Source: Tetrastigma voinierianum
Taxonomy: Eukaryota; Streptophyta; Magnoliopsida; Vitales; Vitaceae
Assembly (NCBI GenBank): GCA_016808115.1
Contig: JAEQBH010001385.1
Location: 124,001 to 188,000, forward strand
Length of the DNA stretch: 64,000 nucleotides
Direction: 5' to 3'
A program made the position numbers and the translations under genes. Positions 35,901 through 48,363 of this stretch are shown here, one piece after another. Below the pieces are notes generated by a model. It was not told the origin of the DNA. It did not search any database and was given only the letters and a program-made list of their open reading frames with translations. Every line of letters starts with the position of its first letter. Positions within the stretch are counted from its first letter, which is position 1.

Positions 35901-36883
35901 CTGCTTTGAATGCGGTGTGCTTCACCTTGTTGTTGATCCACCCTTCTCCTTTAAAACTTCTCTCAATGTGTCCCATTTTGACATCTAAATTGCACCTTAC
36001 ATCGGCCTTCTCGACATCGATAGGGATGATTTTGTTTGCCTGATGCTTGCATGGAGAATATATCATCCTCATATTGCTGTATATACTCTGACGACTTCAG
36101 TTATTGCCACTTCTCTTCTTCCTTTCATTTCTTCTCTTTTTTCTTAGGAGTTTTGTTGCCTTTGGCCCTTAGAGCCTCTTCGACACTTCCTTTGACCTCA
36201 TGTCGACCTCCTTTGTTCGGTGCTTATAGAGGCCAACCAGTGCATAACTTGATTTGAGACAGGTTCTTGGTGTTCTCGATGAGCCAAATGGTTGCCTCCG
36301 CCTCGACCCGAAGAAACAGGATCTTTTGCACTGACCTATTGTCGAGAGGGGTTAGTACCAAGCATTCTTGCCTTGTTTCTGATGTTAACGAGTCGAGTAC
36401 TCTTTGATTGTCTCGGACTCCTTAAGTACATAATCCTGGGCTCACATTGGATTCCTTTTCATGCTCTTGATCTTTTCATCTCGCCCAGTGCTCCCAAATG
36501 TTTCTTAGTAGATCCACAAGCCATGATTACGCTGAAGAAAGGTGTTGATGGCTTGACATCTATGAAACAGAATTTGGCCTTGGCTTCCAGTTTTCATCTC
36601 CTTGTGATGCGATTTGATTCAAGAAGGTTGGTTAGCCAGGGTGCTCCCACCTCGTGTCATCTTCCCCTTGCCTCCCAGTAATCCTGACCCTCCCATGTAG
36701 ACTTGCATTTCCATGACTTGATGGTTCTCTCGTCAAACCTTTGGTGGAACTTGAGAGGCTGAAAGGCACCTTTCGAACTTTTGCTTCCCATGTTCCTTTC
36801 AGCTTCTTTGAATGCAAACTTACCTCACGATCAACTATCCTGACTATTCTACACAACCACTGAATCAGGAAGCTCTGATACAA
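35901..36883 (-). pseudogene. Element B gag and zinc knuckle
   Basis: A decayed gag. Near 35930-36060 the text YSPCKHQANK and GHIERSFKGEGW marks the zinc knuckle with lost Cys residues. The upstream part to about 36800 is spread over several frames. Confidence 0.72.
36870..36882 (-). other. Element B primer-binding site
   Basis: The plus strand reads GCTCTGATACA just inside the 5' LTR. Its complement TGTATCAGAGC is one base from the initiator tRNA-Met primer site TGGTATCAGAGC used by copia elements. Confidence 0.85.
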
Positions 36884-37179
36884 TGTTGTTAAATGGGAGA
36901 AATAGACCAGAACATAATTGATAAAGAAAATCTACACTCGATAAAAAAAATTATAGAAAATAAATACACAATGACTCGACTAAATTCCTTGGATTACCGT
37001 ACTAGACCGTTGCAGCCTAAATTGACTGAAAAATAAATGACTAATTAACCTAAAAAGCGACAAATAAATTGGCTGAAAAACAAAGATACATGACTAGTGC
37101 TCACAATAGTGGGACCTTCTAAGCGGAACCAAAATAGAACAAAAGACTAACAAAGACAGTAGCTCTTAATTCACTAACA
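36884..37179 (-). repeat. Element B 5' LTR
   Basis: 296 bp, partner of 20804-21125. Followed by the TSD ATAAC at 37180-37184. Confidence 0.93.
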
Positions 37180-37330
37180 ATAACCCACATTAAAGTTTCG
37201 ATTCTTCGAGGAACTTTTAGTTGCAGATCTTCATCCACATCCCAATAAGGGTTAATTGAAAATTTGTTGTAGCTAATGCATAAGTATACTTTACGATGAC
37301 CAAGCCATTGGAGGTTGGTCCACATTGGTT
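37180..37330 (-). pseudogene. LINE fragment: zinc-binding domain, upstream part
   Basis: The minus strand reads LKVPRRIETLMWVI up to the edge of element B. This is the start of the zf-RVT domain (LKVP.RI...W), which resumes at 20803 with IHNGKIMTNHER. Confidence 0.88.
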
Positions 37331-38059
37331 ATCTCTAAAAACAATCTAAATGATCAAAGAGCTAAAATTAATAATAGATTAAGTTTGGATCACAGTTAGT
37401 TAATTACTTATGGAGCATGTTGAAAACTAGTCAGCAGAAGCGAAATTGATAAGACATAAGTTTGGTTGCCAGTAGGCAATATATAAGACAAGATTGGTTC
37501 TTTGTGGATAAGTAACCACCGCAAGAATTGAATTTTGAGTCTATATATAGACTCATCTCCCTATGACCTTCACATACTCTCCCTAGGGATGATGACATTA
37601 GTTTATCACACGTCTTGTTCAGTGATCGAGCTTCTATTGGCACATTGATCACTTGATTGGTAGCATCATAGTCTTGATTGGTCGATTAATGGCCAGTAAT
37701 AGATCCTTTTATTTTACGTATATTTGATCACGATTAGATATATGACACATAGGTTCTATGATTCATGTTAATTATATTTTTGTATGATTGAATGGTTTTG
37801 TTTTGACCTTAATCCATGGTAGAAGTTTGATTGTATTTTCTTTTGGGACGTAACTTGGAAGCTAATCATAAGATTATGTATTTCTCTTTGATTTATTTAT
37901 TTTTAGAACTTTTATTGGATATTTTTATGTAAAAATCGGATTTATTGGATAATTATACAATAAGTACTCAAAGAAGAACTATTACATATTATTGTTCATC
38001 GTTTTTTGTGTCGATTGAAACCTTTGTTTGGCATACCAACACTAAAATCATGTAAGGGA
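37331..38059. other. Unassigned stretch between LINE pieces
   Basis: AT-rich, no supported coding. A perfect 20-bp palindrome with a TATA core sits at 37536-37555, as in some LTR promoters. It may be another insertion in the LINE, but no termini are visible. Confidence 0.35.
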
Positions 38060-38405
38060 CATAAATGAGGGTTAGTGGGGAAGAGGGTCAACGGAAGACT
38101 TGGCACGCGACGCCAAAAGTGGCTGAGGGTATGTCTCTATGGGCGACTTCTAATAGTGGAGGGTCTCCTAACGATTTATCTCTCCATAAAAGAGTGTTGC
38201 TTTCACTCTAAACTTTGGACATCATTCATTTTTTTAAGAATTTCTGCAACAACCACTATTCCTCTCCATGCATAAGAGGCGTTCTGTTTTTTCACAAGTT
38301 TTGAGAGCTCTGCACCTCCTTCGATATATTTGCCTGATATCACCTTTGCCCAAAGACTCTTCTTCAGAAATCAATCTCCACCCGAGGGCTACATTCATGA
38401 TGTGC
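38060..38405 (-). pseudogene. LINE fragment: region between RT and zinc-binding domain
   Basis: The minus strand reads MNVALGWRLISEEESLWAKV and ISGKYIEGGAELSKL (near 38290-38400), the stretch that follows RT in plant LINEs. GDPPLLEVAHRDIPQ lies nearer 38120-38180. Frames change between the two. Upstream RT and endonuclease are absent, so the LINE is truncated here or cut by later events. Confidence 0.82.
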
Positions 38406-38514
38406 ATAGTCTTGACACCCCCTTTTCTTTATCACAAGTGATTGTCTCCCACCATAAATTATAGATATGTATCACACTTATCAGTTATCACATCTATGTT
38501 TAATAAATAAAATG

Positions 38515-38992
38515 CTAAATTATTTTGTAAAACTAAGAGTATTTATTGATTCCAAAAACAATTGCTCAATAATCAAAGGACCTAATAAATATATTATAAA
38601 ATAATAATTTTATTGAACAAAGAAGCATATCAATTTTATGTGTAGAAAACATCACGACATAGATACAGAATTGTGTTTGTCGTGGTTTCCCCAATCGCAA
38701 AGTGAAATCAAAGAAAGTTAAGATTAGAAGATAGTTATTTATTTTCACGAGTGTTCTCTGAGAAGCTATTGTTAAATTCTAGAATTGTATTTCTTATATA
38801 TAAGAAAGAACAATTGGACTTTGGTCGATAGACTTACCAAAGCGAGGGGAAGAAGATATAACAATAGGCCGTAGCTAGTTAATATTAAAATCATCCATAA
38901 AATACTCTATATAAATTAACATGCACAATATTACAATTAAAATTGTAATATGATTACACACTTAATCCATAGTTAATAAATTAATCTAACAT
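38515..38992 (-). repeat. Element G, probable 3' LTR
   Basis: Shares TAAATTATTTTGTAAAACTA and following blocks with 45120-45600 in direct orientation. Its right edge reads CTAACA; in the sense direction this is TGTTAG preceded by AAGTAGGAA, as expected of an LTR start after a purine tract. Confidence 0.6.
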
Positions 38993-39819
38993 TCCTACTT
39001 AGACGCATAATCATATATTTAATCTTTCCTGATATATTTACACTTAATCATGCAGTAATATCTGATTCTTGACCAAAGATGATGCATAAAGTATACAATC
39101 AAGCGCTAATCAAAATGTAACTTCGAATGCTTAAGCCCAAAGAAAACGTAGACGTAACCAATCATATCTGATTAATACATTGAGATGATAAATGCGTCAC
39201 ATGTCAGTCTTCTTTAGTGAAAATCATGGCTTCAGTAGCTATGAGAGACTTACATAGTCACAACCAATGTCACATAATTAATATTTTGAAATCATAAATA
39301 AATGCATGTCAGAGTGATCTTGTGATGAAGCATTCAATGACAAAGTGTGATTTAATAGAAGAGAAAACATCATTCTGTCGTTTATCTGGTCAAAATGGCC
39401 TGCCAAAATCGTAGATGTGGCGTCAAAATGTGCATGTATAGTAATGAAAGAAAAAACATAGGCTTTTCTTACAAAATACATGAAAAAGGCAAAACTCTCT
39501 CTTTTAAAACAAAGATTACAGGCTCCCTGACAAATAAATGCGGGTGTGTGTTTTAGAGCACACACAAATAGGTAAGCCTTTGGTTGAAATGATACCGCTA
39601 TTTTATATCTTAGTGTCGTGAAGGCGTGTATTTTCAGCTAAGAAATGGGGACTCTTGCAGCTCCTCTTTCACAAAGAACTTCACATCAAACGTGCTTAGA
39701 GCGAAGTGCTCCTAGTGTTCACGGAGAAGATCTGCAGGTGTCGCGAAGAAACAGACTTTGGGAATGCGATTAGAACAACCTCAGCGAAACCAGTTTATGA
39801 CCATAGTATAATGGTAATA

Positions 39820-40130
39820 GCCTCATAACCGCCCACATGCTTTGCCTGGTGAGAGGGCTGTGATGTTTAGTATTTTCACGAAACGATCATTCGACCATCA
39901 TAAATATATAAGCGTTGAAGCGGGGCTTTTTATCATCCTGCGACTGCATAATCGGAATCAACACTGACCCCTTAAGGTGTCGGTGGTGATCGTCAGTAAG
40001 GATCTTTGGTACCTTGAAGATACCTTAAAACTTTCTTAGCCACTTTCGATGGCTTTTGACGTCATCGCTCGAATGCACCTTATCGCGACAGTAAAAGCAA
40101 TGTCAGGCGTTCTGTACATGCCGAGCATGG
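39820..40130 (-). pseudogene. Element G RNase H remains
   Basis: Near 40030-40120 the minus strand gives TPDIAF and, in another frame, VLRYL, which are copia landmarks between RT and RNase H. Near 39940 it gives VDSDYA, the first RNase H acidic motif. Heavily frameshifted. Confidence 0.65.
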
Positions 40131-40379
40131 AGTGCACTTATTTGAAGAAAAAAATAAGTATTGCTTTGTATGATATCTCTGATATCATTCTACTGGGGCG
40201 TTGGCTTGCTGGATAATTTGTCACCTTTTACAATTAAGGTGTCATAGTGCAAAAATTGAACCTTTTGAATGCATTCAATGTACATATGTTGAGACGATCT
40301 AAGAATCTCTTTCAAATTACATCAGTGAAGTATCATGTCTTAAGACATAAGATCACACAGGAATCCTTCATATAAAATT

Positions 40380-40620
40380 ATCAAACAATATCTACTTTGT
40401 TTCAACCAACAGGTCAATATCATTGGCTGCGAGCAAAATATCATCAACATATAAAACCAAAAATATGTATTTGCTCTCACTGACCTTCATATATATGAAT
40501 TGATCGAAGATGTTTTCATTAAAACCATTAGAGGTGACAACTTCATCAAACTTGAGATACCACTGTCTGGAAGCTTGCTTTAGGCTATAAAGGGATTTTT
40601 GGAGCTTCTAGGTTTACTTC
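40380..40620 (-). pseudogene. Element G reverse transcriptase
   Basis: Minus-strand motifs: the region after the first catalytic block (near 40560-40610, in two frames), MKTSSINSYI-like text in a shifted frame, and the catalytic YVDDI block in TATAAAACC-flanked sequence near 40445-40470. The block and its flanks match a copia RT; frameshifts prevent translation. Confidence 0.8.
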
Positions 40621-40739
40621 CTCAATTAGTTCATTATCGGGGTGGGTTTATTAGATGTGAGGTAAACAATGGGTTTGAGATCGGACGGAATGATAGGCGC
40701 GAAATATAAAAGCCCGGATGTTCTTTCAACCATGATTTC

Positions 40740-41010
40740 TCTTGGCCCTTGGCCCACACGACCATGAGTCTTGATAGATAATCGATCACTCTTAGTGGTG
40801 TGTGCGACGGGCGTGTCAAAACTTGGAACCTTGTACGGTCCCACGCAATAATCGATGATAAAGGAGTACGTTGATGATCTTTGGATCGAGTTTCTTGGAT
40901 TGTGGGTTATGCAGTCTCACCTTCCACCTTAGGACCCGAACATGGAAGTGAGCTAGGTTTCTTATGTTAGCCACACAGCTCATATGGGTCTTATGAGCAG
41001 ACTTACTAGG
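40740..41010 (-). pseudogene. Element G integrase C-terminal part
   Basis: VRLHNPQSKKLDPKIINV on the minus strand (near 40870-40925) is the copia integrase C-terminal block, followed by the position of a conserved FIGY and PSHT motif in a shifted frame. The integrase core upstream is absent. Confidence 0.75.
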
Positions 41011-41466
41011 CACATGTGGCGAGAAATCAAAATCGGAGAGAATCTCGGCATGGTGTCTTTCAGATTCTTACGAAATATATAGCTCCTTTGCATGTCGAAA
41101 GAATAAAGACTTTTCTTTCCAATCTCAAGCGTTTGGTCTACTATGGTATTATGATAGGAAAAAAAAAAAAAAAAAGCAAACCATATAAGTCTAATCAGTG
41201 AAGATTCTCATAAAGTGCTCTAGTGCCAATCAATAGTGAATCTCGGTGCAGTTTAACTTTTCTAGTTCAAAAGAAAGAGTATGTCAGAGTCTATTGAAAT
41301 AGATGCGCGATGTCAGGTTTTACCATTGTCGAGGGTTTATCTTATTACATCTTAGTTCAAAAAAAATTCAAAATATCTTGTTTGTAATCTATGGCTGTGG
41401 AAAATCGGCTTATGGGTTTCTTATGCGAGTCATGTACATGTTATCAAAACTAGTTGGGCTTTTTGC

Positions 41467-41760
41467 TTATAGCCCATCATCGGCTTGCCGAATTACAGCG
41501 GATGTAACACCGCTCACAACCACTAAATTATAGATGACATATTGATATTGGATTAACAAAGCGTTCGAATGATTATCATATGACTCATTTTTCCCATTCT
41601 TCGAAAACTCTATATATCTCTTACTAATAGTATACAAGAAATCTTTTGCATTCTTAATCTTGAGAATGTTTGCATAAACGAAATCCTCCATATGATTCTC
41701 CATGATCGTCAGACAACAACTATTAGAATACTCCAGGTCCGTAAATTTTTTCATTTGCGG
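41467..41760 (-). pseudogene. Element G gag fragment
   Basis: A 95-codon open stretch containing NAKDFLYTISKRYIEFSKNG, which resembles the copia gag (UBN2) core. It has no zinc knuckle. It is the best-kept piece of element G. Confidence 0.7.
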
Positions 41761-44700
41761 AACTTTTAAGCGATGGTTTCTGGAGGAGCTTAAACTTTAA
41801 GCGTTGTTTTAGCGTCAGTCAAATCATCATGAGAGATTTAACCTATTCTTTTGTAATTAGTCATTAAGTTTTGAGATGCGGAAGAATGAAGCTGAAGTGA
41901 AGAATAAAACAAAAAACGATATCGAGGCCATGTAAGCAAAGGCAGTACAGAATTGCTCAAGATTCTTAAAACACCAAATGACTATGATGTAATTAAGTAT
42001 TCGAATCTTACCGTCTATAAAATACAAAAAAAACTCATCGTAAATGAAAACAATTCCGCGATCTTCACAGCCAAATGAGTCGATTTCTCACGAAGGATAA
42101 TTGCATTAATGTGATTTAAGCGTGACTTAATGAAATTTCTTCACCAAACTACAGTATGCAATAATAATAAAGTCGTCGATAGAACAGCTTATTTGACATA
42201 TGGATCTTGTAATTGATCTCTTGTAGAAATGGGAAATAATGGTTGCGGTGCTCCGATTTGAGAGATATCAAACGTGCCGGACTCACGGCTTGAGTTCGCC
42301 AAGTATTTAATATTTACTCAATTTTTAAAAATGCGAAGAAATAGTTTTATTCCACAACATGATGTATAAATAATCTCAAATAACAAACATAAATTCTAAA
42401 AAGCAATATATATAGAAAACAACTAGTGAAAGTTGTAAAATTGGGTAAATTTTTTTATTTTTGTTCCATAACCAAATTTAATGTTTAATGGGATAGAAAA
42501 CAAAAATGTGGGAAAAAAACATAATTTGGCTTAAAAATACTCCATAAAAAAATCCAAAAAAAAAACATGAAAATAATTAACAAAATCGAAGAATAATTTA
42601 TTATATTTCTTTCCCGAAAACCTCCTAACAATCAATGAAACAAAGGAATAAATAAAAAAATGAAATTCAATCTATCCCTTCAAATTTCTTTGAAGAAAAC
42701 CTTATACAAGAAGTTCTTTGCTGTATTTTATTTGTTTTTATTTTATTTTTGTTTTTATTTATACAGTAATTGATTAACATGACGGTGTTGAAAATGAACA
42801 GAAAACAATTCCAAAGAAAACTTAGTTTCTTTTCCATAACCTAATGGACAAAATAAGAAAATAGGTGATGAAATCAAATACCTGTGAAACATGGAATCGT
42901 GCGTTGTGCACAATTTATCATGCCCGCGATTAAATGCAATGAAGGATGCTGTTGGAAGTGATCATGGGTGAGTGATATTTGGTAAAATTAAGTCATTTGT
43001 GGTCAAGCGGGATAATTTAATTGAACAATTCTACATTCGAGTTAGTTTTCGGCCAGGTCGAAGTATGGGTTCTTGTTAATGAATTAAAAGCAAGCGAAAC
43101 AGCAAAATCTTCAAAAAAATTAATTTTATAAATTTTTCATTCTTCAAATAAAAATAAATAAGATATTTGAAAAGAACAACTACAAAATATCAAATGAAAT
43201 CTCATGTATCTCTAGTCTTCATCATCATCTTCATTATACCCAATAATAACACGTGATTTCATATTAGAAATGATTGCATATTAAACAGATGTACATCCTA
43301 AATGGTGGTTGAATTATCATCATCTATTAATTAATTAACAACATAAATTTCATTTATGTTTGGAATAAAAAAATATTTTTTCCAACAATACATCTTAACA
43401 GTATAATAATAAAATATCTTATTTGTTTGGAAATTCATCTTGTTAGAAGATATAATCATATTATGAAATAAATTAGTATATAATTTTGTTATTAATTTTT
43501 AAAATAACATTATTTGTTATTAACAATGGTTAAGTAATAAAATTATTTAAAATATACTATCAATTATTTTATTAGATTTAATTTGAATTTATAAACTTGT
43601 ATAACTTTATTTTATCAAAAAACATTTTATGATGAATAAAATTTGGAGATAAATAAAAAATGAAATTGTAAATATTTAAAATGGGATTAATGAGATAAAT
43701 AAAAATATATTCAATATTAAAACTTTAATTCAAATGCCTTCCATAAATTTTTCATACAAGATTTTTTAAATATTAAATTAGATTAAGAAAAATACATTTA
43801 GAAATTGAAAATAAAATAGTTAAAACAACAAAGTTTAATATATTAATTAGATATTATAATATTTATTATTTTTAAAATCCCTATGCTATAAAAGAGATAT
43901 CAAAAATATCAAATTTTATATATGAATCGTAATCTAAAATTCTATTGTAGTTATTTAAAAAAGTAAATAAAATTTTGATCGATCGAGATATATTCTAATT
44001 GTATGGCCAGAGGCAGCATGGCGCGGTAAAATGAGGTTGAATGAATTAGCCTTTATTAGGTCTTCAAATTTCTGACTATTTCTCCAAAATTACAAGTGAA
44101 GCAGCCATAATTTAACTCATAATCATATTGATCTGACATTAATGATTTATTATTATATATGTTTAACACTAATCAATGAAACTTGTATGAAAAAAAATTA
44201 TAAAATAACAATAACTCTAATTTCAGCACTCAATAATATTGTGTCTAGATTCAAATCAACCAAAATCGAAAGATCAAACATGTGATGCCCAAATACGATT
44301 ACATTCAGAATCAATCCAGATATAAGAAACCAAGAAACTCCAGAGACCAAAAAAAAAACACTTGGAAGGATAGACATACCAAAAAAAAAAAAGAATAAGA
44401 CATATTGTTTGATAAAATAGAAAAATTAAGTCTTTGAAAAATAAGTGTTGAAAATTAAGTCTTGAGATTTTACAGTAAGTATTGAATCTGTCTTGTAAGT
44501 TTGATAAATTACCTTGATTGAATCTTTGAAGATATAAATATATTGTTTGATAACATAAATCTTTGAATCTTGAAATTGTATTTAGCATTAAGCTATTATC
44601 ATTCAAATTCACATGTGTCGAAATAATAATGAGTTCTAATATTTCTTTCATTATAATTATTAATTATTGTAAATAACATATTTAAAAAAATATGTAAAAA

Positions 44701-45119
44701 TATTTATTCTAATATTATTATCAAAATAGACATAAACATGTTTAAAAATAACCAACAGAATCTAAACTTTTAAAATTATCCGACTAACCAAAGAGATATT
44801 TGCAAATATTATATTATTTATAAAGAGTTTTTTGGTCCCGATTTATTTTTAATTTAAAATTTTTTTGTTGTAGTGATAATTCTGCGTTCTAAGTTAAGTA
44901 GATTAATGCATACGCATAATTTTCAGCAGTTTCGTTTAAAATTTTGATTAAGAACTGCAAAAATTTTGTTATGGTAATATTGAAAAATTAAAAGCAATTT
45001 GAAAATTACCGTTTCGATGGTTTATTTATTCAAATAGTTTATATTTGAACTTTAAGACTACATGAATATAAAATATATTTGAAATAACTTAGTACGATAA
45101 AAGTTGCTCTCTGTCAATT
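41761..45119. other. AT-rich stretch without coding, between gag of G and right repeat
   Basis: Contains A-rich and T-rich runs throughout. Nothing beyond position ties it to element G. Confidence 0.4.
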
Positions 45120-45600
45120 CTTTAAATTATTTTGTAAAACTAATAGTATTTATTGACCTAAAAAATAATTGCTCAATAATCAAATGACACAGTAAATGCA
45201 TTCTGAAAATAATAAACTTTATTGAGACGAAAAGAAGCATGCTCGATTTATGTGTAAAAGCGTATCGGCGTGGATGAGGTGATTGTAGTTAGTTTCTCGG
45301 ATAAATGAATGATGAAATCGAATAAAGTTATAGATTGATGATTCTTGTATTGCCAAAGTGTGTTATATCGAGCCGTATTAAATTTGAAGAGAACTTTATT
45401 TAACACATAATATAAGTACTGAAGAGAGAATAATTTGGAAGTTTAAATGAACATAAGCAGGAGAAGATTAAACGTGAGAACATGGCAATTTAATATTAAT
45501 AGCAAATTATCCATAATTAATATGTATAATATAATGATTAAAAGTGTAATATTTGGGTGCCTTTATTCCATGAATTAACCATTAATCAACAAAAAAACAT
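45120..45600 (-). repeat. Element G, probable 5' LTR
   Basis: Direct repeat of 38515-38992 with many differences, alignable in blocks. No target duplication or primer-binding site could be fixed, so the LTR call rests on the repeat pair enclosing copia sequence. Confidence 0.55.
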
Positions 45601-46489
45601 TAGAACAAGCCTCATACATTTATTTTCTATGGTGGATAAAATTTATAAATGAATCAATTCTGGATGGTGACTGTTTTTGGAACACACCTCGTCATTATTA
45701 CTAAATAATAAATATAAATAAAATTTTAAAAATAATAATAAATATAAATAAATGTCCATGTCATTTGTTTGGGATTGAGGAAATGGAATGTTGAAGTCCA
45801 TTTTTTATTCTAAATTTGATAAATAAAGTATCTTTTTTCCTCTTGCGAATTGTCTATGGAATACTAAAAACAAAAAGAATAAAAATAAAAATTAGTTATT
45901 ATACCTTCACCTTAAACGTGGGAAAGAAATGGCGAGTAAAAACAAAAATTTAATTATAGATTTTATTATTTTGTTACCAGATCGCTGAAAATAGAAAACA
46001 AAATATAGTAATTTATTGTCAATTATTTTTTAAATTTTTATAGGAAGAATAAGACAATGAAACGATGTCGTCTTTTACATTGATATGCTTGGCTGCCTAA
46101 CTTGGCTGGCCCACGTTAGGGTTGAACATGGGCGGCATATTTAACCTCACGTGCTTACACACTCTTAGCCACAAAAAAGAGTGAGAATTTCATTCAAATG
46201 ATCATTAGAAACTAAATAAGATTCAAATAAATTCTTTTAAAATATTTATAAAAAATACAATATAATGATATGATAAAAAAACTTTTCTTATATTGGGAAA
46301 CTTATGTTTGTTTTATAAAAGATAATTATGTTTTAAATATTATAGTACTTAGATATTATCTTAATAAACTATAGGTATTATTTTAATGTTATATGTACTA
46401 TCATAATAAATAGTACCAAGATAGAATCTTTAAACAACAAATAAATTAGGTACGTGGCGTTGTTAAGGTACGTGGCGTTTGTTGAGCAA
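45601..46489. other. AT-rich stretch, no feature seen
   Basis: No coding. A short GC-richer part at 46080-46160 has no recognised identity. Confidence 0.45.
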
Positions 46490-46900
46490 AGAGTTTATTC
46501 TTATCGATTCACTTGAAATTGCGAGGAGATTCTTCCCAGAAGACATATCATTTAATAATTTTTGAAAATTTCATAATTGATTGATGAATAGTGAATAGTG
46601 ATTTTTGAACAGTAAAAATGAATAGTAACAAGAAAATAATATGCAGATATTTGAAGCAATAAAATTTTACTTGAAAATATAAACTTACAAAATATTTGAA
46701 GAGATCTGAAGCTGCACAGGTGCCTTAGTGGCTTAGGATGAAAAGCTCGAGATACACTATGGGAAATTGCTCTCAAACTCAACTTGGTTTCTGAAAGGAA
46801 TATTCCTCTATTTTATAAGGAAATTTGGCCAGTTACGGCACCCAAGTAAGTGGATTTGAAAATAAAATTTGACATTGAATAGTATTAAATCGCGCGTATG
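46490..46900 (-). promoter_or_regulatory. Probable pregenomic promoter and leader of the endogenous pararetrovirus
   Basis: On the minus strand TATAAAATAGAGG lies at 46805-46817 in an otherwise non-coding stretch downstream of the viral RNase H segment. In caulimovirids the intergenic region after the RT/RNase H part carries the promoter of the full-length RNA. A 76-codon frame downstream (46552-46782) would lie in the leader. This is inference from position and the TATA box; the tRNA-Met primer site was not found. Confidence 0.4.
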
Positions 46901-48363
46901 ATTGCTTTTGAAAGATGAGAATAAGAATCTCGGCACCCAGGTCGGGCTATCGACTTTTTTGAAAAAGTGGGCTTCTTTTTAGTCAGTATAAGCGTGCTGT
47001 TGAAGTGGGAATCATCTTTGGCTTATTCTTTATAGTGTTGCTTTTTCTTGTCGGTACATTTTGGAATCAACTCATCATTCATCTTTGTAGTCATTTTGAG
47101 AGTGGGAACAAACGCCACACTAGTTTTGAATCATCTTTCATCATTTGAATCATCTTTCCATTTTCATCCTTGTATAATTTATTCGAGGAGTCTTAAGGAA
47201 GCAAGTCAATGATAATTTGAAAATTTTCTTTGTTTGGAGATAAAAAATTCAATTCTAAATAAGACTTTTGAAAGTAGATCAAAGGGACCCATAAACTTGA
47301 GGAGTGTAATAGGAGCCATGCTCTTGTCTTCGTTTCTTCAGAGGCGGAACTTAGTGTGTCTTCCCTCCGTCATCGTAGGCGCGTCAGTCTACTGGTGGGG
47401 CAGTGTTTCATGACATTCTTTGGATTCTTTTGAGATAGGCTTTGTGGCGGGTTGAAGAAGTATTTTTTTTGAAGGAGTTTGGGGCGAAGAGGCAGTAAAG
47501 TTAAGACCAAATGGGAGTCTTTTGAGGCTTTTGGATTTGGGGTTTGCTGAGTCAATCCATTCTTTGATAGCTCAAAGTTTATTGTTTGTTTTGAATCTTT
47601 TCATTAATTTTGGTCACTGTGGGATCATTGAGGATACAGGTGGAGAAGAAAGTGTAGATAATGCTAAAATCCAGACAAGAATCGAGGAGTTCTAGCCAAA
47701 CAAAGAGTGGATGTTATTTCTATAAGGAAAAACTTTCCTTTATTAACTTTTCTTGAAATAATCAAAAGATTTGGATTTGAGACGAAAAGATATGGAGTAA
47801 CTCGAAAAAGAGCCACCATTCAGAAATAATTTGGAAATTCATTTGAGACTTTTCTCCCCGATTAAAACACCATGTGAATGGAAGAAGGTTTGTGAAAAAT
47901 GTATTAAACTAACATTTTTGTAAATCTAATGTCAAAGGTTTGAAGACAGAAATTTTATGAGAAAAGTTTGTGTGTAAGGGACTTTGTTGATCCTTTTTAG
48001 AAATGAGTTTCAAAATCTTGCATTTTGAATAAGCGATATCAATACCCTCGAGTTACTGAGCATGTGAAACTTGTATGGGCTCGTATCTCCTGAGTATAAA
48101 CTCGTAGAATCACGGTTTTTGAAAGATCATTTGAAACAAAAATTTGTCTTTTTTTGAAATATTTTCTGAGCTCAGAGCCTCGCGGTATCAATGACGCCTC
48201 AGAACTTGAATCAACTGCCTTGGTTCTTTGATTTGTAATGTGGCTTCAAGAAGTTGAACAAGGTTTAGAAATTTTCCCTAAAACTTCAGCGGATTTGAAG
48301 GTTAGGCTTTCGCATAAAGATAAGATTCTCTTTTCGTTGTTGGTTTTATGGGATCAACTTTGC
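46901..48363 (-). pseudogene. Pararetrovirus region downstream of RNase H, decayed
   Basis: Minus-strand sequence with base composition like the RNase H segment and short open pieces, for example 61 codons at 47370-47555 rich in Pro, Lys and Leu. I see no known domain. It may be the C-terminal tail of the viral polyprotein and the start of the intergenic region. Confidence 0.4.

Larger units (their letters stand above)
20804..37179 (-). mobile_element. Copia element B (16.4 kb including nested insertions)
   Basis: Minus-strand copia element. Its LTRs at 20804-21125 and 36884-37179 begin TGTTAGTGAATTAAGAG in the sense direction and end TTAACAACA. The direct duplication ATAAC is perfect (20799-20803 and 37180-37184). 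A primer-binding site lies inside the 5' LTR, and a purine-rich tract AGGAGGAGAA precedes the 3' LTR. The element's own sequence amounts to roughly 4-5 kb. The rest is insertion C (25399-32160), LTR D (about 33695-35710) and insertion F (about 21440-25191). Coding parts have frameshifts and stops. Confidence 0.93.
38993..45119 (-). mobile_element. Element G internal region, decayed copia with deletion
   Basis: Minus-strand copia remains, in order from the right: gag (41467-41760), integrase C-terminus (about 40740-41010), RT (about 40380-40620) and RNase H (about 39820-40130). Protease and most of the integrase are missing. The 3.3 kb between gag and the right repeat are AT-rich without coding, and are longer than a normal leader, so another insertion is likely. 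Confidence 0.7.

Noticed and set aside
40985..41160. Plus-strand LINE zinc-binding domain (text with ERIKTFLSNL)
   Set aside because: Short chance similarity; the minus strand here carries a better-supported copia integrase tail and the stretch lacks the Cys/His residues.
47370..47555. Separate small viral gene on the minus strand
   Set aside because: 61 codons without motif; more likely a surviving piece of the polyprotein tail.
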